Positions 27,801 through 35,181 of a stretch of 56,604 nucleotides of DNA are shown here, in pieces. The stretch is from the NCBI RefSeq assembly GCF_900104225.1, contig NZ_FNJK01000006.1:1-56604 (forward strand). The letters are read 5' to 3'. Under the pieces are notes generated by a model. That model had not been told where the DNA came from. It made no database searches and worked only from the letters and a program-made list of their open reading frames with translations. The DNA is from Streptococcus equinus (lineage in GTDB: Bacteria; Bacillota; Bacilli; Lactobacillales; Streptococcaceae). The position numbers and the translations under genes were made by a program. Each line of letters opens with the position of its first letter. Within the stretch, counting starts at the first letter, position 1.

Positions 27801-28666
27801 TTGACATAATAAGAAATCCAACCGTTTGCTGCAACGACTTTAAGAGCATATTTATTATCAACGCTTGGTGTGATGTCTTTTTCATCAATCAAATTCGCCT
27901 CTGCCCAGCGCCATAATTTTGCTTTGTGACTGTTGCCATCAATATTAACCACATAGCCCTTCAAATTATTGGCATCATTATTTGAACGAAAAACAAGTGA
28001 GGCTGCTCCGCTATTTTGTAGAAACGTCACATCAGTCTGAAAGACAAAATTCTTACCAGTTGATGTGGAATAAGCGAAATTATCACCTTTTCCAATAGCG
28101 TTGCTATATAGACCATCCTCACGTTCTTGCCAAACTGCTGGGTCATAAGTCAAACCTTCAAGATTGGTATAATAATTATTTTGCTCAACTTGAGTGAGGT
28201 TTGTAGAAAGAAGACGCTTTGAATCTGCTTTTGAATCAGACTGATTATCTGAGATTAAATTCGATGCCGATTCGGTAATTTCTTCCTTGCTTACCACATC
28301 AGATTCAAGGCCTTGATTATCAGTTGTTTGAGCAACTGCTTCTTGTGTCGCTTCAGTTTGAGGCTCTACCAAAGTTTCATTTTCTGTTGCTTGATTTTCT
28401 GAAATTGTTGTGTCAGTATCTACAACTTCAGTTTGAGATTCTTCGATAGAAGCTTGAGATAGCTCAGTGTCTGATGACTCAGGAGTGCTAGTTTGAACCT
28501 GCTGTTCAACTGGAACAGTTGCAGTGTCGGCTTCATCAGCCAAGATATTTCCTGAAAATCCTCCTAGGAGTAAGCCGCAAACCAGAACACTGCAGCCATA
28601 AATCCATTTTTTACCACTTTTACGCATGAACCAGTTCATACACTTTGTTTCTTGTTCTTTTTTCAT
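24827..28666 (-). CDS. fruA: cell-wall-anchored exo-beta-fructosidase (fructanase) FruA
   Basis: A 1279-residue secreted enzyme hydrolysing levan, inulin and sucrose to fructose. A YSIRK-like signal (WFMRKSGKKWIYG) with cleavage near residue 43 is followed by a Ser/Thr/Glu-rich region (45-150) and a laminin-G-like module (about 170-335). The GH32 catalytic region (about 445-930) has WANDPNG (nucleophile Asp469), FRDP (Asp592) and TECP (acid/base Glu634). Then come a BIG2-type Ig domain (about 950-1030), a second LamG-like module (about 1040-1190) and LPQTG at 1244-1248 for sortase anchoring. It is adjacent to levQRST-levDEFG. Confidence 0.95.
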   Translation of the reverse strand: MKKEQETKCMNWFMRKSGKKWIYGCSVLVCGLLLGGFSGNILADEADTATVPVEQQVQTSTPESSDTELSQASIEESQTEVVDTDTTISENQATENETLVEPQTEATQEAVAQTTDNQGLESDVVSKEEITESASNLISDNQSDSKADSKRLLSTNLTQVEQNNYYTNLEGLTYDPAVWQEREDGLYSNAIGKGDNFAYSTSTGKNFVFQTDVTFLQNSGAASLVFRSNNDANNLKGYVVNIDGNSHKAKLWRWAEANLIDEKDITPSVDNKYALKVVAANGWISYYVNGILVANLSDYTMQRNDLGQTTYISDGYFGLLNWNGEMVFQNTYYRELSDEELPILNDVKVSSKNGPVEAKGQFFPEGATYIQYVSNEASTVDLSFVANNPQATITVTDEQGNIYENASDIPVAVGVNYLTVTSTYTTDDGFTASATYRINVHRRQPASVYYNEVFRDQYHYSVKDGWANDPNGLVYYNGVYHMFYQFYDDTQWGPMHWAHATSTDLIHWEDQPIAFYPDYNGTMFSGCIVVDNHNTSGLFDDNGGLVALITVNGEGQRIKLAYSKDEGKTWQKVDKIVADWANDPLQNRDFRDPKVFRWEDKWFMVVAGGPLRIYSSDNLLDWSVESTYSELHTECPDLYPIQTEDGIIKWVLSRGGRYYKVGDLKEVNGKWTFVADEAYQTSDGIMNFGKDSYAAQTYFTQDFGTSSNPTIPQIIELNWMNTWDNYCNLVANRLGQKFNGTFNLNLALGLVKDGDKYVLTQTPIKAYESLRDLDHCIEYKDVTIDKDNNLFKDFSGDTYEIVAHFVLSAGTTKVGFNLRVGQGELTKVYYDLQTGKIYLDRSQSGIILSDKFKEMDSQVVTRNADGSIDLHIFVDRASVEVFTKYDTVTGANQIFASPQSLGLGVFVEGDPVKADIALYPMNSIWTEKVATTEPQSIVPASDTTVRLNVGDTTTVKAYVSPSGASQDLLWAISDPSLVATEISGNQVLVKALKKGQVIVRASSKDNPAVYQDFVLDILENNLNTNVNDATIVSGDWYVDGESLHVDNHGANDIYMSSQKAPENYQMDLDVKYGRGVVNIFFASANIDPANAYAVQFGDNNMVRLFRFYGDTIYEAPMAAAINDNQFHHVRLVKTANIIAVLVDNQLVMSYAFDQVDDYFNDAYFGLGLWDGELEVQNFFVTDLDAKEPNPKPADDKEAPIKEVTSYELAKAEVASVSENAQVSPTVSDQPVQVAKVKLASESVLPQTGEKENHLTSLGILAVLSSLVAILGQVFKKKEQ

Positions 28667-28720
28667 AAGTCCTTTCTCCTATTACACTCACCCAAAATAG
28701 GTTAAACATCCAACAAAGAC

Positions 28721-28726
28721 ATATTA
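28721..28726 (-). promoter_or_regulatory. fruA promoter -10
   Basis: Extended -10 TGG-TAATAT, poor -35, cre-like site overlapping. Confidence 0.55.
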
Positions 28727-28734
28727 CCAAAACA

Positions 28735-28748
28735 AGAAAGCGTTATCA
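28735..28748 (-). promoter_or_regulatory. cre-like site (CcpA) of fruA
   Basis: TGATAACGCTTTCT on the minus strand, close to the cre consensus and overlapping the -35 as in levD. Confidence 0.6.
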
Positions 28749-28752
28749 CAGA

Positions 28753-28781
28753 ACAATTGTCACTCAGTTAAGGTGACAAAA
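28753..28781 (-). promoter_or_regulatory. putative LevR operator of fruA
   Basis: GTGACAATTGT (28753-28763) plus an inverted TTTGTCAC (28774-28781). The 11-mer is identical to one upstream of levD, and the GTGACAAT box (28756-28763) ends 29 bp from the -10 as it does there. Confidence 0.55.
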
Positions 28782-28812
28782 CTCAAAATTTTTAATGGCA
28801 AACGTCATTAAA

Positions 28813-28841
28813 AAAATCCCAACACCATGTGCCGAGATTTT
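28813..28841 (-). terminator. terminator of HAD phosphatase gene
   Basis: AAAATCTCGGCA pairs (with G-U pairs) with TGTTGGGATTTT, followed by further T residues. Confidence 0.6.
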
Positions 28842-28871
28842 GAAAAGTCGTGAAAAAAGAGAAAGCAAATC

Positions 28872-29672
28872 TTATCGAGCCAGTTTAAATTTTTCTAGAA
28901 TTAGAGCGATACCGTCATGATTGTGGTTAGCTGTAACGTGTCCAATGCGTTCTTTGACTTCTTGAGGAGCATTGGCCATGACATAAGCTTCACCAGCAAC
29001 CTCTAGCATATCCAAATCATTAAAATTATCACCAAAAGCTAAGGTTTCTGACATTTCAACACCGTAGTGTTTGGCTAATAGGCTGACTGCACGCCCTTTT
29101 TGAATGCCATTTGCCATAACTTCAATGTAATAAGGTAAAGACCTTGCAATTGATAATCCCTGATAAAGTTCTTTTAACTTATCTTCGAGGATTTCCATGC
29201 GTTCCGGTTCACCCATTAAAAGCAACTTATGAACTTCTGGTAAGTGACCAATGGTTTCTAGGTCTGCTTCTTGAGAAGCTAGGCCTACAACCTGCTCTTC
29301 ACGAGAAATCCATTTGTTCATACGGTTTTGTGACAACCATTTTTCACCGCTATAAACATTCCAAGCAACATCAGCCACTTCTTTTTCCAAGTACTGGCAA
29401 ATTGCTTGCGCTGCTTGCGGGCTCATTGGACAGCTATCAATCACTTGACCAGATTCATCCTGAATAAAGGCACCATTATAAGAAATCATCGGCACCTCAG
29501 GTAAAAAATCTTTAATGATTGGTTTGATTGCCTCAGGCATTCGCGCCGATACCGGCACAAATAAAACTCCTGAATTGACAGCATCACTTAGGGCTTGACG
29601 CGTTTTAGAAGTCACTTCCAAAGCGTCATTTATGAGAGTACCATCAATATCGCTAAAAATAATTTTAAACAT
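28872..29672 (-). CDS. Cof-type HAD hydrolase
   Basis: A 266-residue phosphatase of the HAD superfamily, type IIB (Cof/YidA-like). Motif I SDIDGTL near the N-terminus holds the nucleophile Asp; motif II is VSAR, and motif IV GDNFNDLDML is near the C-terminus. Likely substrates are sugar phosphates or flavin phosphates, not resolvable from sequence. I start at the ATG at 29672 (MFKIIFSDIDG) after GGAGAAAGAGCA; the upstream in-frame codons are not part of the fold. Confidence 0.88.
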   Translation of the reverse strand: MFKIIFSDIDGTLINDALEVTSKTRQALSDAVNSGVLFVPVSARMPEAIKPIIKDFLPEVPMISYNGAFIQDESGQVIDSCPMSPQAAQAICQYLEKEVADVAWNVYSGEKWLSQNRMNKWISREEQVVGLASQEADLETIGHLPEVHKLLLMGEPERMEILEDKLKELYQGLSIARSLPYYIEVMANGIQKGRAVSLLAKHYGVEMSETLAFGDNFNDLDMLEVAGEAYVMANAPQEVKERIGHVTANHNHDGIALILEKFKLAR

Positions 29673-29811
29673 TGCTCTTTCTCCACACATTTTCTTCAGT
29701 ATAGCATTTTTGAAAGGGCTTTCCAAGAGTTTTTTTCCATTATTTCAGTAATTTTTTTCCAAATACAAGCACATCCAGAAAAAATCTAATTTTCTTTCAT
29801 CACTTTTAACA

Positions 29812-29842
29812 AAAAAGCCTGAGCTAAAAACTCAGACTTTTT
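29812..29842 (-). terminator. ssbB terminator
   Basis: AAAAAGTCTGAG pairs with CTCAGGCTTTTT (one mismatch), ending in a T-run on the minus strand. Confidence 0.7.
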
Positions 29843-29847
29843 CAAGA

Positions 29848-30243
29848 TTAAAACGGCAATTCTTCCTCTTCTAAAACTAAATCAGCAAGGTCATTTGCCA
29901 CATTATTCTCACGCATGGCGCGCTGCGCACGGCTTTCTAACAATTGGAAAGACTGACAGAGCACTTCTGTCACATAATTCGTATGACCATCTTTTTCGTA
30001 CTTACGTGTTCGAAGTTCACCATCAACCGAAATCAAACTTCCTTTACCAGCGTAAGACACAAGAGTCTCTGCCAAACGTCCCCAAACCACCAGTGAAATG
30101 AAGTCAGCCTCACGTTCACCATTTTGTGATTTAAAGCGGCGGTTAACAGCAAGTGTTACACGTGTAACAGATTTCTCATTTGGCGTTGTCACAAGCTCAG
30201 GCTGCGCCGTCAAACGCCCAATCATAATAACTTTGTTATACAT
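29848..30243 (-). CDS. ssbB: competence-type single-stranded DNA-binding protein SsbB
   Basis: A 131-residue SSB with an OB fold at residues 1-105 (MYNKVIMIGRLTAQPEL, ADFISLVVWGRLAETL) and the short acidic tail EEEELPF that recruits partners. The length matches pneumococcal SsbB rather than the longer SsbA. The ATG at 30243 has AGGAGG 5 nt upstream; the GTG one codon earlier is too close. A SigX box upstream indicates induction in competence, where SsbB protects incoming single strands. Confidence 0.92.
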   Translation of the reverse strand: MYNKVIMIGRLTAQPELVTTPNEKSVTRVTLAVNRRFKSQNGEREADFISLVVWGRLAETLVSYAGKGSLISVDGELRTRKYEKDGHTNYVTEVLCQSFQLLESRAQRAMRENNVANDLADLVLEEEELPF

Positions 30244-30261
30244 CACTACCTCCTATCTTAT

Positions 30262-30269
30262 TATTCGAA
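30262..30269 (-). promoter_or_regulatory. cin box (ComX/SigX promoter) of ssbB
   Basis: TTCGAATA preceded by a T-run; one base from the TACGAATA consensus, 18 nt upstream of the ssbB ATG. Confidence 0.8.
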
Positions 30270-30301
30270 AAAAAAATGAATAACAAAATGATGCAACAAA
30301 A

Positions 30302-30323
30302 AAATCCTAGTTTCCTAGGATTT
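30302..30323 (-). terminator. ytpR operon terminator
   Basis: AAATCCTAG-GAAA-CTAGGATTT perfect stem then a T-run, separating ytpR from the ssbB promoter. Confidence 0.85.
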
Positions 30324-30332
30324 CACTCTATT

Positions 30333-30959
30333 TTACCCTTTCCAGTGTTTTTCTGGATTAAAGGCTTCGCCGACAACAGCTGTGTCATCAAGTTCAATGA
30401 TACCACGTTTTTGTGGAGCATTTGGAAGGGCTAATTCACGAGGTGAGCACATCATACCAAAGCTCTTTTCACCACGAAGGGCACCTGGGAAGATAAGGCT
30501 TCCGTTTGGCATCATAGCACCTGGTAGAGCAACGATTGTTTTAAGTCCAACAGCAGCATTTGGAGCACCTGCAACGATTTGAACAGTTTTGTCATCTGAG
30601 ATTTGCACTTGGCAAATGTTCAAGTGGTCACTATCTGGGTGAGCAACCATTTCTTTGATTTGACCAACAACAAATTTTGGTGAAGGGTCATTTTCCAATT
30701 GTTCGCTAAAGCCTTCTTTTGTCAATTCAGCGTTAAGCTTAGCAACATCTTCATCAGACAAAGTCACTTGTCCAACACCGTCAATTGCAATTAGACTTGA
30801 TACTTCAAAAATATTCCAAGCGACTGTTTCACCATTTTTTTCAAGGAAAACACGTGATACGTTACCTTTACGTTCGTAGTCAAGTTTAGCACCTTTGCTA
30901 TCTTTGACAATCACCATAAGGACATCACCGACGTGTTCTTTGTTGTACGTAAAAATCAT
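30333..30959 (-). CDS. ytpR: YtpR-family tRNA-binding domain protein
   Basis: A 208-residue cytoplasmic protein. An N-terminal DUF4479-type domain (about 1-90) is followed by an EMAP/tRNA-binding OB fold (about 100-200; FVVGQIKEMVAHPDSDHLNICQV, GLKTIVALPGAMMPNG). It resembles the extra domain of PheT. AGGAGA precedes the ATG. The physiological role is not established. Operon with the thioredoxin gene, separated by 8 bp. Confidence 0.87.
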   Translation of the reverse strand: MIFTYNKEHVGDVLMVIVKDSKGAKLDYERKGNVSRVFLEKNGETVAWNIFEVSSLIAIDGVGQVTLSDEDVAKLNAELTKEGFSEQLENDPSPKFVVGQIKEMVAHPDSDHLNICQVQISDDKTVQIVAGAPNAAVGLKTIVALPGAMMPNGSLIFPGALRGEKSFGMMCSPRELALPNAPQKRGIIELDDTAVVGEAFNPEKHWKG

Positions 30960-30967
30960 TTTCTCTC

Positions 30968-31285
30968 CTATTTCAATCCAGCTAAAAAGCTGTTAATTTC
31001 TGCTTTGGTTTTTCTTAATTTATTAACTAAACGACCAATTTCTTTGCCATTCTCAGTCACTACAAAACTAGGAATACCAAAAATATTCCAGCGTTGGGCT
31101 ACTTCCATGAAATCATCGCGGTCAACACGAACAAAAGTAAATTCTGGATTTTCTGCTTCAATTTCAGGCATGACTGGGTAAATAAACTGGCAGTCTGGGC
31201 ACCAATTTGCCGTAAAAAAGAAGACTACTTTGCCATCAGTTTCTAAATAGCTAGCCATTTCTTCATAAGATTTTGGACTAATCAT
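30968..31285 (-). CDS. thioredoxin-family protein
   Basis: A 105-residue thioredoxin fold with active site WCPDC near residue 28 (CPDC instead of CGPC) and the cis-proline motif IPSF. It probably acts as a cytoplasmic thiol oxidoreductase. The ATG at 31285 has GAGGAGG 6-7 nt upstream and overlaps the preceding gene by 8 nt; the longer frame is rejected. Confidence 0.87.
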   Translation of the reverse strand: MISPKSYEEMASYLETDGKVVFFFTANWCPDCQFIYPVMPEIEAENPEFTFVRVDRDDFMEVAQRWNIFGIPSFVVTENGKEIGRLVNKLRKTKAEINSFLAGLK

Positions 31286-31571
31286 TTTTCTCCTCCTCGT
31301 AGCTAATCTCACCGTTTTGGTAAACAAATTGGAAAGTTCGACCATCCTCAAAAACAAGGCCTCCAGTCGTTCTCTCCTTATCAGATTCATAAGCATTCAT
31401 ATAGAGCACCGAAATGCTACCAAATTGACTAAAATAATCACGAATGGCTTTTTTAATCTGTTCTTGTCGCTTTTCTTCGCGTTGTTTTTTCAGGATTGTT
31501 CCCAAAACAATGATACCGCCGACTCCCACAAGGCCAAAACGTGACAGTAAGCTTCTTTTTTTGTTTCTCAT
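31278..31571 (-). CDS. DUF4651-type membrane-anchored small protein
   Basis: A 97-residue protein: a basic N-terminus, one hydrophobic segment (LVGVGGIIVLGTILKK, about 13-28), a charged helix, then a small beta-rich domain (SISVLYMNAYES, GGLVFEDGRTFQFVY). It is typical of the streptococcal DUF4651 family found upstream of this thioredoxin. The start is placed at ATG 31571 (MRNKKRS), 7 nt after an extended -10 and without Shine-Dalgarno, so a leaderless message is predicted. Confidence 0.75.
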   Translation of the reverse strand: MRNKKRSLLSRFGLVGVGGIIVLGTILKKQREEKRQEQIKKAIRDYFSQFGSISVLYMNAYESDKERTTGGLVFEDGRTFQFVYQNGEISYEEEKND

Positions 31572-31608
31572 ACGCTTTATTTTAGCATATTTCAGCACAT
31601 AATACCAA
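31572..31608 (-). promoter_or_regulatory. promoter of DUF4651-trx-ytpR operon, predicted leaderless
   Basis: TTGGTA (31603-31608), 18 bp, TAAAAT (31579-31584) with TGC ahead (extended -10). Seven bases separate the -10 from the ATG. Confidence 0.6.
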
Positions 31609-31655
31609 GGTCCAAATATTTAATGTTATTTCAATCTAAAAATTGTCAGAAAACG

Positions 31656-31664
31656 TGGTAAAAT
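31656..31664 (+). promoter_or_regulatory. extended -10 of pepA
   Basis: TGGTAAAAT, 24 nt upstream of the pepA ATG, which has a GAGG ribosome-binding site. Confidence 0.55.
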
Positions 31665-31688
31665 AGAAACCATAGAATCGAGGTTTTT

Positions 31689-32756
31689 ATGTCAGACTTA
31701 TTTTCAAAAATAAAAGAAGTCACTGAACTTGATGGTATCGCAGGATACGAACACAGTGTTCGTGACTATCTTCGCTCAAAAATCACTCCACTTGTTGATG
31801 ACGTGCAAACTGATGGTCTTGGTGGTATTTTTGGTATCAAAAATTCTGCCGCTGAAAACGCACCTCGCATCATGGTGGCTGCACACATGGACGAAGTTGG
31901 TTTCATGGTCAGCGAAATCAAAGCCGATGGAACAATGCGTGCTGTTGGTATCGGTGGTTGGAATCCATTAGTCCTAAGTTCACAACGCTTCACACTTTAT
32001 ACACGTGATGGTTCTGCTATTCCAGTTGTTTCTGGTTCAGTCCCACCACATTTCCTTCGCGGAACAAATGGCTCTGCTTCACTTCCAAAAATCGATGACA
32101 TCATTTTTGATGCAGGATTTACAGACAAAGCTGAAGCCGAAGCCTTTGGTATCCTTCCAGGTGATATCATTGTTCCAAAATCTGAAACTATCCTCACAGC
32201 AAACCAAAAAAATGTTATCTCTAAAGCTTGGGACAATCGCTTTGGTGTGCTTATGGTGACAGAATTGCTTGAAAGCCTTAAAGGTCAAAAACTTGATAAC
32301 ACCCTTATCGCTGGTGCTAACGTTCAAGAAGAAGTTGGTCTTCGCGGCGCACACGTATCTGCTACAAAATTCCAACCAGAACTTTTCTTTGCTGTTGACT
32401 GTTCACCAGCCGGAGACATCTATGGTAACCAAGGTAAAATTGGTGATGGAACACTTTTCCGTTTCTACGACCCAGGACACGTAATGCTAAAAGATATGCG
32501 TGACTTCTTGCTCACAACTGCTGAAGAAGCTGGTATCAAATACCAATATTACGCTGCTAAAGGTGGTACAGATGCTGGTGCGGCTCACCTCAAAAACGGT
32601 GGTATCCCATCAACAACTATCGGAGTTTGTGCACGTTACATTCACTCACATCAAAGCCTTTATGCTATGGATGACTTCTTACAAGCACAAGCCTTCATCC
32701 AAGCTATTGTTAAAAAACTAGACCGCTCAACTGTTGACCTCATCAAAAAATACTAG
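31689..32756 (+). CDS. pepA: glutamyl aminopeptidase PepA (M42 family)
   Basis: A 355-residue cytosolic metallo-aminopeptidase removing N-terminal Glu/Asp. M42 features are visible: AAHMDEVGF (metal His and Asp), the AWDNR segment, NVQEEVGLRGA (catalytic and metal Glu), AVDCSPAGD, and a late metal His in RYIHS. Length equals other lactic-acid-bacterial PepA proteins. The ATG at 31689 follows GAGGTTTTT. The proC gene follows 61 bp later, possibly cotranscribed. Confidence 0.93.
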   Translation: MSDLFSKIKEVTELDGIAGYEHSVRDYLRSKITPLVDDVQTDGLGGIFGIKNSAAENAPRIMVAAHMDEVGFMVSEIKADGTMRAVGIGGWNPLVLSSQRFTLYTRDGSAIPVVSGSVPPHFLRGTNGSASLPKIDDIIFDAGFTDKAEAEAFGILPGDIIVPKSETILTANQKNVISKAWDNRFGVLMVTELLESLKGQKLDNTLIAGANVQEEVGLRGAHVSATKFQPELFFAVDCSPAGDIYGNQGKIGDGTLFRFYDPGHVMLKDMRDFLLTTAEEAGIKYQYYAAKGGTDAGAAHLKNGGIPSTTIGVCARYIHSHQSLYAMDDFLQAQAFIQAIVKKLDRSTVDLIKKY

Positions 32757-32817
32757 AAAGGAGCTAGGGGACTCAGGTCATTAAACATTTCTCTTGTACT
32801 TTCCCCTTTGTCTTACT

Positions 32818-33588
32818 ATGAAAATTGGATTTATCGGAGTCGGAAAAATGGCTACTGCCATCATCAACGGACTTAATGCAACATCACACGATATCATCAT
32901 TTCAGGTTCTTCACTTCCTCGCTCACGCGAAATTGCAGAGCAGCTTGAAGTTGAAGCAGCTCTTTCACATCAAGAACTTATCGACCAATCTGATTTGGTT
33001 GTCCTTGGTATCAAACCCCAAATGTTTGAACCAGTCCTTGCTGGACTTCACTTCCACCAACCCATCCTTTCAATGGCAGCAGGGGTAACACTTGAACGTC
33101 TTGGTAAATTAACTGATCCAAACCTTCCACTAATCCGCATTATGCCGAACCTCAACGCTCAAATTCTTAAAAGTACTACTGCTATTTGTACTAATGACAA
33201 AGTCTCTGCAGAACTCCTAGCAACCGCTAAAGAAATCACAGACAGTTTTGGATCAACTTTTGATATTCCTGAAAAAGACTTTGATACCTTCACTGCTCTT
33301 GCAGGATCAAGCCCAGCTTACATTTACCTATTTATCGAAGCCCTCGCTAAAGCAGGTGTCAAATACGGTATTCCAAAAGAAAAATCACTCGACATCGTGA
33401 CACAAACCGTCCTTGCGAGTGCCGAAAATCTACTTCAAGGTTCTGATAGCCCACATGATTTGATTGATAAAATCTCAAGTCCTGGTGGAACAACCATCGC
33501 AGGTTTACTTGACCTTGAAAAAACTGGCTTGACAGCTAGCGTTGTTTCAAGTATTGATGCCACAATCGATAAAGCAAAAGCTTTGTAA
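32818..33588 (+). CDS. proC: pyrroline-5-carboxylate reductase
   Basis: A 256-residue enzyme for the last step of proline synthesis (NADPH-dependent). The N-terminal Rossmann motif GFIGVGKMATAI begins 4 residues after the ATG at 32818. The C-terminal signature region contains SPAYIYLFIEAL and SPGGTTIAGL. There is no Shine-Dalgarno next to this ATG; an AAAGGAG lies ~55 nt upstream, beyond an AGGGGA/TCCCCT stem. A TTG 24 nt upstream would add a non-conserved extension. Confidence 0.92.
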   Translation: MKIGFIGVGKMATAIINGLNATSHDIIISGSSLPRSREIAEQLEVEAALSHQELIDQSDLVVLGIKPQMFEPVLAGLHFHQPILSMAAGVTLERLGKLTDPNLPLIRIMPNLNAQILKSTTAICTNDKVSAELLATAKEITDSFGSTFDIPEKDFDTFTALAGSSPAYIYLFIEALAKAGVKYGIPKEKSLDIVTQTVLASAENLLQGSDSPHDLIDKISSPGGTTIAGLLDLEKTGLTASVVSSIDATIDKAKAL

Positions 33589-33608
33589 ACGATAAAAATA
33601 GAAGAAGA

Positions 33609-33634
33609 TTGAGACAAATTGTCTCAACCTTTTT
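33609..33634 (+). terminator. proC terminator
   Basis: TTGAGACAA-A-TTGTCTCAA inverted repeat followed by CC and five T residues. Confidence 0.8.
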
Positions 33635-33639
33635 ATGTA

Positions 33640-34275
33640 TTAAAAAATCATCGAAATAACACCAAGAAAATTATTGATTGCATGAAGAGCGATTGAATAT
33701 TCAAGTTTTTGTGTCTTTTGATAAACTAAAGCGAGCACCAATCCCATGCCTCCATAAAGAATCCAACTACCAATGTCCGTTGGCATATGAAGAGCTCCAA
33801 AAAGAAAAGTACTAACACCAACTCCTAGTTTGGAAAACTTAAAAGCTTGCTTAACGATAAGGCCACGAAAAACAAATTCCTCAACAATCGGTGCTGCAAT
33901 AACAGTCAAAACCAATAACATTAACGGAGACATCCCAAGTTGCTCAATAACAGATTGGTTAAGCGTATCAGTTTTTGCACCATGTTCTAAAAATAAAGTA
34001 ATGCCTCCAAGCATTTTGATGGGAACCATAACCAAAAATCCCATAAAGATACTTTTCCAAGCATCCCCGGTTAATAATTGCTCTAAATGATTTAAAAATC
34101 CCAAACGTTTAGCAACATAAACCGTTAACAGTGTAACTAACAACAAGGAAACCATAATGATGAAAGCTTGCCAAGTCGGCTGATTTTTTCTGAGAAAAAC
34201 TGTAGGCAATTGTTCAAGAAGAATTAATCCTACCGCTAAACCAAGATATTTAAAAAATGATACTACTTTTTTCAT
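33640..34275 (-). CDS. CPBP-family intramembrane metalloprotease
   Basis: A 211-residue polytopic membrane protein with about six hydrophobic helices. CPBP/Abi motifs are present: EEFVFRG near residue 135 (EExxxR), FGALHMP (metal His) and HAINN near the C-terminus. Relatives process or protect against peptides such as bacteriocins; the substrate is unknown. It starts 10 bp after the membrane-protein gene upstream, in an operon led by the Xre regulator. Confidence 0.85.
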   Translation of the reverse strand: MKKVVSFFKYLGLAVGLILLEQLPTVFLRKNQPTWQAFIIMVSLLLVTLLTVYVAKRLGFLNHLEQLLTGDAWKSIFMGFLVMVPIKMLGGITLFLEHGAKTDTLNQSVIEQLGMSPLMLLVLTVIAAPIVEEFVFRGLIVKQAFKFSKLGVGVSTFLFGALHMPTDIGSWILYGGMGLVLALVYQKTQKLEYSIALHAINNFLGVISMIF

Positions 34276-34285
34276 AACACTCTCC

Positions 34286-34738
34286 CTATAAAATCTTTGA
34301 AAGAATTCCTCTAAGTATTAAAAATCCTAAACTCAAACTATACAACCAGATCAATAACAACGTAATGTAAGACAATTCAACACTAAAGAAAGCATATAAA
34401 ATAATCAAGACAAAATTGATTAAGAACATCATTACCAACATTGATACTGCTGTCATACGCAAAATAAATTGATTACGTTCATCATATGCAGCAATATAAG
34501 CAGTTTTTAAGCGTTTGGGTTGATGACAAACTATCCAATAATAGATGGCAACAATTAAACCACTACTACCACTTCCAAGCAATAAACCTGATGCAAAATC
34601 ATTAGCTCGAATGACAAACGATAATATAATCCCTAAAATCGAAAGTCCCAAAATTACATACGATACTTTCATCAAGTAACTTCGATATTCTTCCAATGTT
34701 TTCTTTTGCTGACAATTTTGAAGCGCCTTTAATAACAT
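34286..34738 (-). CDS. hypothetical membrane protein
   Basis: A 150-residue protein with four predicted transmembrane segments (two near 25-70, two near 95-150) and a central charged loop containing YIAAYDERNQFI. Family not recognised with confidence. Small membrane proteins of this size commonly pair with a YozG-like Xre regulator, as here. GAAAGGAAAA precedes the ATG. Confidence 0.75.
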   Translation of the reverse strand: MLLKALQNCQQKKTLEEYRSYLMKVSYVILGLSILGIILSFVIRANDFASGLLLGSGSSGLIVAIYYWIVCHQPKRLKTAYIAAYDERNQFILRMTAVSMLVMMFLINFVLIILYAFFSVELSYITLLLIWLYSLSLGFLILRGILSKIL

Positions 34739-34823
34739 TATTTATTTTCCTTTCTATTCTGTGAAAAAACCGTAACGCGTCTACTTAAAACCAAACTTAT
34801 CTTTTCATACTCTCTATCTCCTA

Positions 34824-35021
34824 TTATTCTTCGTCAAAGATGAAAACTTCTTCGATTGTCATACCGAAATATTTAGCGATTTTATGTGCTAACTCTAAAG
34901 AAGCATTGTATCGGCCTTTTTCTAGAGAAATAATCGTCTGTCTCGTTACCCCCAATGCCTCAGCAAGCTCAGCTTGACTAACTTTATTTGCTTTTCGGAG
35001 TTCTTGAATTCTTGTTTCCAT
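34824..35021 (-). CDS. Xre-family transcriptional regulator
   Basis: A 65-residue single-domain helix-turn-helix protein (IQELRKANKVSQAELAEALG, then VTRQTIISLEKGRYNASLELA) of the YozG/Cro type. Such short regulators usually repress their own operon. The promoter region carries three evenly spaced repeats suitable as its operator. GGAGGGA lies upstream of the ATG. Confidence 0.92.
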   Translation of the reverse strand: METRIQELRKANKVSQAELAEALGVTRQTIISLEKGRYNASLELAHKIAKYFGMTIEEVFIFDEE

Positions 35022-35047
35022 TTATCCCTCCAATGAGTTCTCATTAG

Positions 35048-35109
35048 TAAAGTTAACTTTACATTTAAAGTATAGTACGCTTTACATTTTATGTCAAGTT
35101 TATTTTACA
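35048..35109 (-). promoter_or_regulatory. promoter and repeated operator of Xre operon
   Basis: Promoter TTGACA (35091-35096 region), 17-bp spacer, TATACT. TTTACATTT (plus strand) recurs at 35058, 35081 and 35104, exactly 23 bp apart. A palindrome TAAAGTTAACTTTA covers 35048-35061. The repeats flank and overlap the promoter, suggesting autoregulation. Confidence 0.65.
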
Positions 35110-35129
35110 TTTTTTTATAAAAGCATCAA

Positions 35130-35155
35130 AAAAGCTGACCCGTAGGTCAGCTTTT
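35130..35155. terminator. bidirectional terminator after ackA
   Basis: AAAAGCTGACC / GGTCAGCTTTT perfect 11-bp stem with a 4-nt loop; T-run on the ackA strand. Confidence 0.85.
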
Positions 35156-35181
35156 CTGGTCTTATCATAATATTTTGATAA

